Source of the DNA: Thiocystis violascens DSM 198
Lineage (GTDB): Bacteria; Pseudomonadota; Gammaproteobacteria; Chromatiales; Chromatiaceae
Reading direction: 5' to 3'
DNA: 64,000 nt
Assembly (NCBI RefSeq): GCF_000227745.2
Contig: NC_018012.1
Coordinates: 2,092,501 to 2,156,500, forward strand
In this document: positions 53,535 to 62,476 of the stretch, piece after piece
How positions within the stretch are numbered: position 1 is the first letter of the stretch
Layout: each line of letters begins with the position of its first letter
Notes under the pieces: model-generated
What the model saw: the letters and a program-made list of their open reading frames with translations, nothing else
Databases searched by the model: none
What the model was told of the DNA's origin: nothing
Made by a program: the position numbers and the translations under genes

Positions 53535-53764
53535 ACATGACTCTGAGCGATTTCGTGGTCGGCGATCATGGCCGGGTGCTCGGGTTTCAGTCCGGGGGCG
53601 GTGCCTATCGACGCAAGCTGCTCTCCATGGGCCTCACCCCAGGCGTGGAAATTCAGGTGACGCGGGTCGCGCCGCTGGGCGATCCGGTGGAACTGCGGGT
53701 GCGCGGCACCGCGCTCAGCCTGCGCCGGAACGAGGCGTCGGTCCTTGAAGTGGAGCGCACCTGA
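53531..53764 (+). CDS. feoA: FeoA-family protein (second of two)
   Basis: 77 residues, the FeoA domain only (HGRVLGFQSGGGAYRRKLLS, MGLTPGVEIQVTRVAPLGDP, RGTALSLRRNEASVLEV). It is closer to classical FeoA than the first copy. It ends directly before the feoB ATG. Two feoA genes in front of feoB occur in several proteobacteria; whether they have different roles is not known. Confidence 0.94.
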   Translation: MNMTLSDFVVGDHGRVLGFQSGGGAYRRKLLSMGLTPGVEIQVTRVAPLGDPVELRVRGTALSLRRNEASVLEVERT

Positions 53765-56104
53765 ATGAACCAGACCTACACCATCGGTGTCGTCGGCAAT
53801 CCCAATTGCGGCAAGACGACCCTCTTCAACGCATTGACCGGCGCCCGCCAACGGGTCGGCAACTGGCCCGGCGTCACGGTCGAACGCAAGACCGGGCGCT
53901 ATCGTTTCGGCGACACCGAATTCACCCTGGTCGATCTGCCGGGCACCTATTCGCTGGATGTCTCGGAGCAGTCGGTCTCGCTCGACGAGCGGATCGCGCG
54001 CGATTTCGTCCACGCCCGCGAGGCGGACCTGATCCTGAACATCCTCGACGCGACCAGTCTGGAGCGCAATCTCTATCTCACCACCCAACTGATCGAGATG
54101 GGCCGCCCGCTGGTGCTGGCGCTCAACATGATGGACACCGCCGCCGAGCGCGGTCTGCGGATCGAGGTCGCGGCGCTCTCCGCGCGGCTCGGCTGCCCGG
54201 TGGTGCCGATCGTCGCCGCCAGCGGCAAGGGCCTGGATGCGCTGCGTCAGACCCTGTTGGAGACGGCCGCCGCAGCGCGCGGAAAGGACGTGGCGCAACC
54301 CGTCGGCATCCACTATGGCCAAGTGCTGGAGGACGCCATCGCGGCGCTGCTCCCGCGCCTGACGCCCATCGCCGTCGCCCAGTCCGATCCGCCGCGCTGG
54401 CTGGCCTCGCGTCTGCTCGAAGGCGACGATCTCGCCCGGAGTCTGGTCGGCGACCGGATCGGCCAGAACGAGATTCGCGCGCTGCTGGGAGACGTCGCCG
54501 ATGACGTCGACATCCTGCTCGCCGATGCCCGCTACGGTTTCGCCCACGCAGTGGTCCAGGCGGCGGTATCGCACTCCGGCACGGTCTCGCGGAATTTCAC
54601 CGACCGGGTCGACCGGGTCATGCTCAATCGTGCGCTCGGCATCCCGATCTTCCTGGTCGTGATGTATCTGATGTTCATGTTCACCATCAACATCGGCGGC
54701 GCCTTCATCGATGTCTTCGATCAGGCCGCCGGGACCATCTTCGTCGACGGGACGGCGTTCGTACTGGCGGCCCTCGGCACGCCGGACTGGCTGATCGTCG
54801 GACTCGCCGACGGCATCGGCGGCGGCATCCAGGTGGTCGCGACCTTCATCCCCATCATCGCCTTCCTCTATCTCTTCATGTCGGTGCTGGAAGACTCGGG
54901 CTACATGGCACGCGCCGCCTTTGTGATGGATCGTTTCATGCGCGCGGTCGGGCTCCCCGGCAAGTCGTTCGTCCCGCTGCTGGTGGGCTTCGGCTGCAAC
55001 GTGCCGGCGATCATGGCCGCGCGCACTCTGGAGAATTCGCGCGACCGCATCCTCACCGTGCTGATGGCGCCCTTCATGTCCTGCGGCGCGCGACTGCCGG
55101 TCTATGCGCTCTTCGCCGCGGCCTTCTTCCCGGTCGGCGGTCAGAACATCGTCTTCGCGCTCTATCTGATCGGCATCGCCGCCGCCATGCTCACCGGCTT
55201 CATTCTCAAGCGCACCCTGCTCGAAGGTCAGACGACGCCCTTCGTGATGGAACTGCCGCCCTACCATCTGCCGACGATCAAAGGCGTGCTGCTGCGGACC
55301 TGGGATCGCACCAGCGGCTTCGTGGTGCGCGCCGGCTCGGTTATCGTGCCCATGGTGCTGGTGATCAACGTGCTCAACACCACCGGAACGGACGGCAGCT
55401 TCGGCAACGAGGACAGCGAACGCTCGGTGCTCGCCTCGATCGGTCGCACCATGGCCCCGGCCTTCGCACCCATGGGGCTGGACGCGGAAAACTGGCCGGC
55501 GACCGTCGGCATCTTCACCGGCATCCTGGCCAAGGAGGCGGTCGTCGGCACCCTGGACGCGACCTATTCGGCGCTCGGAAACTCGCCGGACGACGCCGAC
55601 ACCGAGGCCGAGCCCTACAGTCTGCTCGGCGGACTCAGCGCGGCGCTCGCGACCGTCCCGGTCAATCTGGTCGATGCGCTCGGCGGCTGGACCGATCCCA
55701 TGGGGCTTGGGATCGGCGATGTCAGCGACCTGGAGACAGCCGCCGCGGAACAGGCCGTCACCACGGGCACCTTTGGGGCCATGGCATCCCGTTTCGACGG
55801 AGCAGCCGGAGCCTTCGCCTATCTGCTGTTCATCCTGTTGTATGCGCCCTGCGTGGCCGCCATCGCCGCCATCGCTCGCGAGACCTCGACAGGCTGGGCG
55901 ATCTTCGCCGCCGCCTGGACCACCGGGCTGGGCTATCTGACCGCGACCGTCTTCTATCAGACGGCCATCTTCGCGCGTGACCCGGCCAGCTCGGCGGCCT
56001 GGATCGGCGGGATGCTGGCAATTTTGATCGCCACGACCATCGGAATGCGCGCTTGGGCGCGGCGCGGTCCAGTCGCGCCCGCCCTGGCGCGCGACAGTCT
56101 CTGA
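53765..56104 (+). CDS. feoB: Ferrous iron transport protein B
   Basis: The inner membrane Fe(II) transporter. 779 residues: a G-protein domain with G1 GNPNCGKTTLFN, G2 region GVTVERKTG, G3 DLPGTYSLD and G4 NMMD (~10-170), a helical GDI-like spacer, and a membrane core with the Gate motifs (GYMARAAFVMDRFM, LLVGFGCNVPAIMAARTLEN with the Cys, and AILAKEAVVGTLD as ILAKEAVVGTL). Full length for the family. Adjoins feoA without a gap; feoC follows by 14 bp. Confidence 0.98.
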   Translation: MNQTYTIGVVGNPNCGKTTLFNALTGARQRVGNWPGVTVERKTGRYRFGDTEFTLVDLPGTYSLDVSEQSVSLDERIARDFVHAREADLILNILDATSLERNLYLTTQLIEMGRPLVLALNMMDTAAERGLRIEVAALSARLGCPVVPIVAASGKGLDALRQTLLETAAAARGKDVAQPVGIHYGQVLEDAIAALLPRLTPIAVAQSDPPRWLASRLLEGDDLARSLVGDRIGQNEIRALLGDVADDVDILLADARYGFAHAVVQAAVSHSGTVSRNFTDRVDRVMLNRALGIPIFLVVMYLMFMFTINIGGAFIDVFDQAAGTIFVDGTAFVLAALGTPDWLIVGLADGIGGGIQVVATFIPIIAFLYLFMSVLEDSGYMARAAFVMDRFMRAVGLPGKSFVPLLVGFGCNVPAIMAARTLENSRDRILTVLMAPFMSCGARLPVYALFAAAFFPVGGQNIVFALYLIGIAAAMLTGFILKRTLLEGQTTPFVMELPPYHLPTIKGVLLRTWDRTSGFVVRAGSVIVPMVLVINVLNTTGTDGSFGNEDSERSVLASIGRTMAPAFAPMGLDAENWPATVGIFTGILAKEAVVGTLDATYSALGNSPDDADTEAEPYSLLGGLSAALATVPVNLVDALGGWTDPMGLGIGDVSDLETAAAEQAVTTGTFGAMASRFDGAAGAFAYLLFILLYAPCVAAIAAIARETSTGWAIFAAAWTTGLGYLTATVFYQTAIFARDPASSAAWIGGMLAILIATTIGMRAWARRGPVAPALARDSL

Positions 56105-56118
56105 AGGAAAATGACAAC

Positions 56119-56340
56119 ATGATCGTTTCCGAGCTTTCGCAGTATCTGCGCGACAACCGCCGCGCCGCGCTACGCGATCTGTCCTACCGTTTCGACGCCG
56201 ACCCCGACGCCCTGCGCGGCATGCTCGGCACCCTGGAGCGCAAGGGCCGGGTGCGCCTGCTGCCCGCGAATACCCCCTGCGGGGGCGGTTGCAGCAGTTG
56301 CGACATGGCCTCGGTGGAGATTTATGAGTGGGTGGAGTGA
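56119..56340 (+). CDS. feoC: FeoC-like winged-helix protein
   Basis: 73 residues: the helix-turn-helix IVSELSQYLRDNRRAALRDL and RGMLGTLERKGRVRLLP, followed by the wing cysteines CGGGCSSC, which bind an iron-sulfur cluster in FeoC. It probably stabilises or senses for FeoB. Last gene of the feo operon. Confidence 0.9.
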   Translation: MIVSELSQYLRDNRRAALRDLSYRFDADPDALRGMLGTLERKGRVRLLPANTPCGGGCSSCDMASVEIYEWVE

Positions 56341-56377
56341 GAGATCTGTTTTCACACGGCAGTGGTCAGTGGTCGTT

Positions 56378-56470
56378 ATAGCCGTCCAAACGGATATCCA
56401 GGCATCAAAATCTGCGCCGGCTGGGAGCCGGCTGCACGATGTTTGCCCTGCAATCGCCTCGAATGGCCAT
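56378..56470 (+). repeat. Dispersed ~90-bp repeat, copy near the feo 3' end
   Basis: atagccgtccaaacggatat at the start, hairpin gccggct/agccggc in the middle, caatcgcctcgaatggc at the end; related to 14962-15055. Both lie just after a gene on the + strand. Confidence 0.75.
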
Positions 56471-56594
56471 ATCGGGTGTCAGACTTTTTGTCATCGGGCG
56501 GGGGGCGTCCGGAGCTTTTCACGTTCGGGCATTCCAAAAACTGCCAACCCCCGCGTTTGGCAACACGGCTCCGACGGGTTATCTTCTTATCCCC

Positions 56595-57512
56595 ATGGAG
56601 ACACTCCTTCGCGTCACCGATCTCAGCCGATCCTTCGGCGGCCATCCGGCCCTCTCCGAGGTCAACCTGTGCCTGGAACGCGGCGAGGTGCTGGGTCTGC
56701 TCGGCCCCAATGGCGCGGGCAAGACGACCTGTCTGCGTCTGCTCGGCGGGATGCTCGCGCCCACGAGCGGTCGCATCGAAATCCAGGGCATCGACCTGGC
56801 GCGCCGACCGCTGGAGGCCAAGCGCCATCTGGGCTATCTGCCCGAACGCCCGCCGCTCTATCCGGAACTGCGGGTCAACGAATATCTGACCTTCTGCGCC
56901 CGGCTGCATCGCATCCCGCGCCGACGCATCGCCGAGTCCATCGATGAGGTCAAACAGCGCTGCGGTCTGGTTGACAGCGGACGCCGACTGATCGCCAAGC
57001 TCTCGAAAGGCTATCGGCAGCGGCTCGGGATCGCGCAGGCCATCCTGCACCACCCACGATTGCTGATCCTCGACGAACCGACCGAAGGACTCGATCCCTT
57101 CCAGATGCGCGAGCTGCGCGGTCTGATCCGCGAACTCGCGAGCGACTGTGGCGTGATCCTGTCCAGCCATCTGCTGCCCGAGATCCAGTCGGTTTGCGAT
57201 CGAGCGGTGATCCTGGACCAGGGGCGGATCCGCTTCAACGATTATCTGATGAAGGAACAGCCGACCTACGGCTGGCGGGTACGCTTGGGGCCGCGCTCAA
57301 CGCTCGTCAAGCTGACCGATCTGAGCTGTCTCCTCGGTGCCGTGGATATGGGCGAGGATCGCTATCGGGTGCTGCTGGCCGATGGCGCGGATTCGGCGGA
57401 GCTGGCACGTCAGATCGTCCAGGCGGGTCTCGAACTGCGCGAACTGGTACCGGAGCATAGCGATCTGGAACGCGCCTTTTTCGACCTGATCGGGGTGGAG
57501 GAAGACGCATGA
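56595..57512 (+). CDS. ABC transporter ATP-binding protein, Gld-type
   Basis: About 305 residues. Walker A GPNGAGKTTCLRLLGG, signature LSKGYRQRLGIAQAI, Walker B LLILDEPTEGLDPFQ and switch His in VILSSHLLPEIQSVC. The LSKGY signature and C-terminal accessory domain match ATPases of the GldA/NosF group. It is the first of four genes that overlap by ATGA-type junctions, with permease, GldG-like and DUF4340-like partners. ATG 56595 follows a non-coding stretch and starts the conserved N-terminus. Confidence 0.92.
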   Translation: METLLRVTDLSRSFGGHPALSEVNLCLERGEVLGLLGPNGAGKTTCLRLLGGMLAPTSGRIEIQGIDLARRPLEAKRHLGYLPERPPLYPELRVNEYLTFCARLHRIPRRRIAESIDEVKQRCGLVDSGRRLIAKLSKGYRQRLGIAQAILHHPRLLILDEPTEGLDPFQMRELRGLIRELASDCGVILSSHLLPEIQSVCDRAVILDQGRIRFNDYLMKEQPTYGWRVRLGPRSTLVKLTDLSCLLGAVDMGEDRYRVLLADGADSAELARQIVQAGLELRELVPEHSDLERAFFDLIGVEEDA

Positions 57513-58246
57513 TCGGCGCCATTGTCGGGCGGGAGTGGCGTGGCGGGCTGGTGACGCCCTTGCCCTGGATCCTGCTGGGGGCGGGACAGGTGGTGCTCGC
57601 CTGGATCTTTCTGCGGGTGATCGAGAACTTCAGCGGTCTGGGCGCGGACGAACGGGTCGCGAGCCTGACCCAGGAACTGGCGCTGAACCTGTTCGGCTTC
57701 GCCGCCGTCATCGCCATGCTCGCCGCGCCGCTGATGGCGATGCGGATGTTGAGCGGCGAGTTTCGCGACGGTAGTTATCAATTGATCGAGGCGGCGCCGG
57801 TGCGACTCGCGGAGGTCGCCATCGGCAAGTTTCTGGGTCTGGCGCTGCTGATGACCCCGCTCTGTCTGCTGCCGGCCGTCAATCTGCTGATGCTGGCCGG
57901 CGCGGCCGAGTTGGATGTCGGACAGGTGGCCGCGGCGACGCTGGGGCTCTGGCTCGCGACCCTGCTGTTCTGCGCCATCGGGCTCTATGCCTCCAGTCTG
58001 ACCGACCAGCCGGGGGCATCGGTGTTCGTCGCGTTCGGGATCCTGCTGTTGTTCTCCATCATTGGGCGTGCCGAATCGCTCACGGACCGGACACTCTCGC
58101 TGTTCGGCTGGCTGTCCTGGAACGAGCATCTGTTCTGGTTTCTGCTGGGGGCCGTGCGCTTGAGCGATCTGGCCTATTTCATCTTCTTTACCGGCGTCTT
58201 TCTGGCCCTGACCCATCGCCGGCTCGCCAATCGGCGTCTGCAATGA
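57509..58246 (+). CDS. ABC-2 type permease, GldF-like
   Basis: 245 residues with six spans (WILLGAGQVVLAWIFLRVIE, FAAVIAMLAAPLMAMRMLSG). The MRMLSGEFRDGSYQLIEAAP segment and the LGLALLMTPLCLLPAVNLLM span are typical of ABC-2 permeases of the GldF/YhaP type. Overlaps the ATPase gene before it and the GldG-like gene after it by four bases. Confidence 0.88.
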   Translation: MIGAIVGREWRGGLVTPLPWILLGAGQVVLAWIFLRVIENFSGLGADERVASLTQELALNLFGFAAVIAMLAAPLMAMRMLSGEFRDGSYQLIEAAPVRLAEVAIGKFLGLALLMTPLCLLPAVNLLMLAGAAELDVGQVAAATLGLWLATLLFCAIGLYASSLTDQPGASVFVAFGILLLFSIIGRAESLTDRTLSLFGWLSWNEHLFWFLLGAVRLSDLAYFIFFTGVFLALTHRRLANRRLQ

Positions 58247-59628
58247 AAGGGTTGAACGACGCGATCCGGAGTCGCTTGCGCCGTCTGGAACGCCAGTTGG
58301 CCGATGGTGCGTTCGTCGTGCTGCTCCTGGCTCTGGCGATCTCCGCCGGTTGGCTGGTGGCACGGCATGATCGTTACTGGGACTGGACCGCCACTGCCGG
58401 CAACACCCTAACCCGCGAAAGTCAGGCGATCCTCGAACGCCTGGAGGCTCCGTTGCGCGCCACGGTTTTTGCCGATGCGGACACGCCGCTCGGCAAGGCG
58501 ATCGACAGACTCCTGACTCCCTATTCGCAGGCCCTGCCCGACCTGCGGATCGAGTATCTGGATCCGCAACGCTTTCCCGAGCAGGCGCGCGACGCGGACG
58601 TGTCGCTGGTCGGTCAGATCCTGCTGGAATACCGCGGCCGGCGCGAGACCCTGAACGAACTGAGCGAGCGCGCCATTTCCGCCGCCATTGCCCGTCTGTC
58701 CGAGACCCGCGCGCCCTGGGTGGCGGTCATCGAAGGTCACGGCGAACGCGCCATCCTCGGCGAGAGCGGCACGGATCTGGGCCGTTTCGGGCAGGAACTC
58801 AGGGAACAGGGCTATCTGGCGCGTCCACTGGATCTGGCGCTTCTCAAGGACGTGCCGGACAACACCCGTCTGGTGGTGCTCTCGACGCCGACCATTCCAT
58901 TTTTTCCGGGCGAGGTCGAGGGTTTGAACCGCTATCTGGATCGCGGCGGAAACCTGCTCTGGCTGCTGGATCCGGGGCCGCTGAACGGGCTGGAGCCCTT
59001 GGCGGAGCAACTGGGTCTGGCGATCCTGCCGGGCATCGTCGTGGATGCCGCCGCAGCCGGTCTGGGCGTGGATACGCCGACTGCCGCCGTGATTACCGAG
59101 TATCCGGACGACGAGCTGGCGGGCGAACTCAGCGACCCGGCGCTGCTGCCGGGGAGTCTCGCCTTCGAGACCCAGGTCGCGCCGGGCTGGACGCTTGACT
59201 CCTACCTCGCGACGGGGGCGCAAAGCTGGAACGAAACCGGCCGGATCGAGGGTAAAATCGACCGTGACGAGGTGGTCGGCGAACAGCCCGGCCCCTTGCC
59301 CGTCGTCCTGGCCCTGACGCGGACGCTCCCCGAGACGGAGACAGGCGCCGACCGCGAGCAGCGGGTGCTGGTGGTCGGCGATGGCGATTTCATCGGCAAC
59401 GCCCAGCTTGGCAGCCATGGCAACCGAGCGCTCGGGATCCGGATGCTGCGCTGGCTGAGTCGCGGCGAGGCGCTGCTGGAACTGCCCCCGCCTCCGAGCG
59501 CCGTCGCGCCCCTGATCCTGGACGACACCCGGCGGATGCTGCTGGGTCTCGGGGCCTTGTTCCTGTTGCCGGGACTCTTTCTGAGTATCGGGCTGACGGT
59601 GCGCTGGCAGCGCTGGAGGGGCCGATGA
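58243..59628 (+). CDS. GldG-like ABC export system substrate/auxiliary protein
   Basis: 461 residues with one N-terminal span (AFVVLLLALAISAGWLVARH), a periplasmic GldG/ABC_transp_aux domain (LTRESQAILERLEAPLRATV, VIEGHGERAIL, RYLDRGGNLLWLLDPGPLNG) and a C-terminal span (LLGLGALFLLPGLFLSIGLT). In Bacteroidetes GldG belongs to gliding motility; in gammaproteobacteria the cargo of this cassette is unknown. Coupled by overlaps to both neighbours. Confidence 0.87.
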   Translation: MKGLNDAIRSRLRRLERQLADGAFVVLLLALAISAGWLVARHDRYWDWTATAGNTLTRESQAILERLEAPLRATVFADADTPLGKAIDRLLTPYSQALPDLRIEYLDPQRFPEQARDADVSLVGQILLEYRGRRETLNELSERAISAAIARLSETRAPWVAVIEGHGERAILGESGTDLGRFGQELREQGYLARPLDLALLKDVPDNTRLVVLSTPTIPFFPGEVEGLNRYLDRGGNLLWLLDPGPLNGLEPLAEQLGLAILPGIVVDAAAAGLGVDTPTAAVITEYPDDELAGELSDPALLPGSLAFETQVAPGWTLDSYLATGAQSWNETGRIEGKIDRDEVVGEQPGPLPVVLALTRTLPETETGADREQRVLVVGDGDFIGNAQLGSHGNRALGIRMLRWLSRGEALLELPPPPSAVAPLILDDTRRMLLGLGALFLLPGLFLSIGLTVRWQRWRGR

Positions 59629-60764
59629 CAGTGCGCTGGGCGATCAATGGTCTGCTGCTGGCGCTGGTGCTCGTGCTGGTCTCGCTGATCCAGCGCGATC
59701 TGAGCCGGGGGCGCACGCCGCCGACCCTCTCGGATCTGATCGCGTCCGATCTGTTGTTGATCGAGATCGCCCGCGAGGGCGAGCCGGCCATTCAGCTTGG
59801 CCAGTCGCTTCAGGGCTGGCGGCTGGAAGCGCCGATGGAGGCGGACGCCGATCCGGAGCGGATCGACAGACTGCTCGCGATTCTGGACACTCCGGTGCAT
59901 CGCAGTATCCCGCAAGCCTCAGCGGCGCTCGACCAACTCGGTCTGGCGTCGCCCCGCATCCGGCTGCGGCTCAACACCCTCGAACTGGCCTTCGGCGGCA
60001 TCGATCCGATCAGTCAATACCGCTATGTGGCGAGCGAAGGTCTGATTCATTTGATCGACGACCGCTTCTATCCGCTGCTGATCGCGCCGCCGCTCGACTA
60101 TGTCTCGCGTCGCCTGCTGCCGCGCGGCTTCGTGCCGGTTTTCGGACGCCTCGCCGGGGTGCCGCTGGCGGCCGACGCGCTGGACGGACTGGTGGAAGTG
60201 GTCGCGGAGCGGATCGAACCGCTGACCGGCGAGCCATCCGGTTCGCCGGTCGAACTCAAGTCCGAGGATGGCACCGCGTTACGTTTTCTGGTCTCCGAGG
60301 ATCGTCGGCGCTGGAGTCGAAGCCTGCCGGTCAGCACGCTACAACAGGGACCGAAAGACGGCGCCGCGCCGCCCTCCTCCCTACTTTATGTGCTCGCCAC
60401 GGCACCCGTGCTGACCGAGAATCCCAGCGCCATCGATCCCACGCCGCCCGCGCCCGAGGTTCCGCCGTCGGATCGGGTTCTGGAGTCTGCCCCCTTCTCC
60501 GAGCAGACGCAGGACGAGAGTGAGGATCCGTTCGCGCCACCGTCGGATCTGGAGGAGTCGAATTTCGACGAACCGGATCCGAACGCCATCCTGCCCGGCG
60601 ATGTCGAACTGGGCCGGCCCCCGGAGGTCCGTCTGACGCCCGACGGTCAGGCGCCGGCCGACGTTCGGCGCAGAAGCCAACTTCGCGGCGAACCGGACAA
60701 GGCCGCGCCTATCGGTTTCGGAGAGGATCCCTTCGCGCCCGATCCCGAGTACGGCGAGGAATAA
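59625..60764 (+). CDS. DUF4340-like membrane-anchored protein
   Basis: 379 residues with a signal anchor (WAINGLLLALVLVLVSLIQR) and a β-rich domain with LDQLGLASPRIRLRLNTLEL and GGIDPISQYRYVASEGLIHL, as in DUF4340 proteins found beside GldG-like genes. The last ~110 residues are a Pro/Asp/Glu-rich tail. Last gene of the four-gene ABC operon, overlapping the GldG-like gene. Confidence 0.78.
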   Translation: MTVRWAINGLLLALVLVLVSLIQRDLSRGRTPPTLSDLIASDLLLIEIAREGEPAIQLGQSLQGWRLEAPMEADADPERIDRLLAILDTPVHRSIPQASAALDQLGLASPRIRLRLNTLELAFGGIDPISQYRYVASEGLIHLIDDRFYPLLIAPPLDYVSRRLLPRGFVPVFGRLAGVPLAADALDGLVEVVAERIEPLTGEPSGSPVELKSEDGTALRFLVSEDRRRWSRSLPVSTLQQGPKDGAAPPSSLLYVLATAPVLTENPSAIDPTPPAPEVPPSDRVLESAPFSEQTQDESEDPFAPPSDLEESNFDEPDPNAILPGDVELGRPPEVRLTPDGQAPADVRRRSQLRGEPDKAAPIGFGEDPFAPDPEYGEE

Positions 60765-60904
60765 GGAAGGATTCTGACATCAAGGATGCGCGATCCAATC
60801 TATCGACTTTCTCGACCAGGACGCGGGTGCGCGCCTCGACCGCCAGCCTGCCCCCCTGGGCGATCGATGACCGCCCCGGAGCCAAATCTCACGCTGGACG
60901 CGCG

Positions 60905-61375
60905 TTAGTCCTCATAGCGCAAGAAGATGTTGCTGTCGGAATCTCGACGCCAAAAATCGCTCCCATCCGATCCCATGCCCGCGCCCGTGCCGGATGCATA
61001 AATGCCGGCGGATGACGATCCCATCGGCATGCGCTCGAAGGCGGAGAACTCGGCCCGTTCCTCGCTCGTCTGATTGTAAGGCCATTCGTAGTTGAGGAAG
61101 TTGTTGGTATGCCAACCACTCCACCCACCGGCGCCACGCGGATTCAACCCGCCGCCGTACTTCGGTTCAAAGGCGGAGAATTCGGCCCGCTCCCCGCTCG
61201 TCCCAAGATAGGGCGATTCGTAGTTGAGGAAGTTGTTGGTTCGCCAACCACTCCACACCTCGACGCCGCTCCGCTCCGCTCCGCCGTACTCGGGCATGTT
61301 TGAGGATGACACCAGACCCGTCTGCAACAGACCGACCGCAAGCAGGCTTAGCGCGAAACCGTTTTTCGTCTTCAT
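60905..61375 (-). CDS. Secreted protein with an internal duplication, unknown family
   Basis: 156 residues. It starts with a signal peptide (MKTKNGFALSLLAVGLLQTG). Two ~35-residue units follow, WSGWRTNNFLNYESPYLGTS and WSGWHTNNFLNYEWPYNQTS, each continuing with ERAEFSAFE. A third partial echo, NIFLRYED, forms the C-terminus. No family recognised. Rich in aromatic and Asn residues, it looks like a secreted or surface protein. Its signal peptide is similar to that of the partial gene at 63881. Confidence 0.65.
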   Translation of the reverse strand: MKTKNGFALSLLAVGLLQTGLVSSSNMPEYGGAERSGVEVWSGWRTNNFLNYESPYLGTSGERAEFSAFEPKYGGGLNPRGAGGWSGWHTNNFLNYEWPYNQTSEERAEFSAFERMPMGSSSAGIYASGTGAGMGSDGSDFWRRDSDSNIFLRYED

Positions 61376-61692
61376 CTCGATACCTCCACATTGGAAATAC
61401 GAAATACCATGCGTACCTTGGCCTCTGTGCCCGAACGGCAGAACCCGCGAGCAATCGCCTCCGCGCCGCCCCTAACACAGGATGGTCAACTCGATTAAAA
61501 GTATGGATAGCGAGTTCCAGAAAAAAAACCGCGCGGTTTTTAGCTTATTTTGCGGTCGGTTACGCCATGTTGTCACCGCTCCTGGCGGATTGCGGCGGTG
61601 ATCGAGGAGGGAACAGCAAGGGGTATTTTCAGGCGGCGAACGCCCGCGACATGAACGCGACCTGCCCCGCCCTTGCGGTGGCAGGCTCGGAA
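61376..61692. other. Intergenic region
   Basis: 317 bp with no supported gene. It carries the promoter of the 61375 gene and an 18-bp perfect palindrome (aaaaaccgcg/cggttttt, 61524-61541) that could be a weak terminator for either side. Confidence 0.5.
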
Positions 61693-62220
61693 TCAGTCGG
61701 TGGCGACGTTAAAAGCAATCGCCGATGGGGACGGGGACGCCACGGCGGCGGCCGTGGCCGCGCAGTGACTCAACACCAGCGACGGCGGATCCACCGAAAA
61801 GATGAAGGGGGCGGCCTTGCGCAGAGCGCTCAGGCCCAGGATCTGGCGCGTCCCGGCAGGGAATACCGCCGCTTCCACATCGTGAATCCAGCAATTGCCG
61901 CCGATGTTCAGCGCGCCGATGGCATAGACCGAAACCTCCATCTCGCTGCCATTGGCGAGGATGCCTTGGAGCCGTTTGACATAACGAACGCCGCCCTGGC
62001 GCTTGAGTGTGCGAAGCGTGCCCTCGTTGATCGTGACATAGCCAGAACCGGTGTCGACCATCAGTTCCGTATCGCCAAAACCCTGGATATGGGTAGAAAC
62101 ATAGAAGGTTGCCGCCGCCTTCTCCCGCATCGCGATGTGGGTGCCGAACTCCGCCGCCAAGGCTGGATTCAGGGCCAATAACAGTACTGCCAAAGGCACA
62201 AAAAACAACCTTGATCGCAT
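61693..62220 (-). CDS. Retropepsin-like aspartic protease, periplasmic
   Basis: 175 residues. A signal peptide (FFVPLAVLLLALNPALAA) precedes a single retropepsin-like domain: the active site LMVDTGSGYVTINEG with DTG, the flap region NGSEMEVSVYAIGALNIGG and the hydrophobic ILGLSAL near the end, as in bacterial TIGR02281/RC1339-like proteases. The family form normally has V/ADTGA; here the residue after DTG is Ser. ATG 62220 is preceded by AAAGGAAAG at normal spacing. It would act as a dimer; the substrate is unknown. Confidence 0.83.
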   Translation of the reverse strand: MRSRLFFVPLAVLLLALNPALAAEFGTHIAMREKAAATFYVSTHIQGFGDTELMVDTGSGYVTINEGTLRTLKRQGGVRYVKRLQGILANGSEMEVSVYAIGALNIGGNCWIHDVEAAVFPAGTRQILGLSALRKAAPFIFSVDPPSLVLSHCAATAAAVASPSPSAIAFNVATD

Positions 62221-62410
62221 GGGACGCTTTCCTTTGAAAGAGGTGAAAGTGCACATTAGCCCAGAGTCTATCCTGAAAGAAAATGAATATTCCGTGACGG
62301 GCGTCACTGTTTGGTCGTCGATGCGATACCGGCGGTCGGGTCGCTCTTGCCGACGTCGATCGGCAGCGCCGTCCGAATCTCCGTGCTAACCGCGGATTCT
62401 GGGTTAGCAT

Positions 62411-62438
62411 GCCCCGCCCCGTCCTCGCGCGGGGCTTT
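62411..62438 (+). terminator. Possible terminator or leader hairpin before the acetate transporter gene
   Basis: Arms GCCCCGC (62411-62417) and GCGGGGC (62429-62435), then tttcattctt. No + strand gene precedes it, so it may be a leader structure of the next mRNA. Confidence 0.35.
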
Positions 62439-62476
62439 CATTCTTCCTTAATCATGAGTACGCGGAAAAGACATCG

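Noticed and set aside
53438..55267. A 609-codon minus-strand frame opposite feoA/feoB
   Set aside because: Shadow of feoB, which is certain from its G motifs.
61524..61541. Perfect palindrome aaaaaccgcg/cggttttt as a strong terminator or operator
   Set aside because: The stem would have a four-base loop and mostly A-T pairs, and no gene end lies close enough to assign it.
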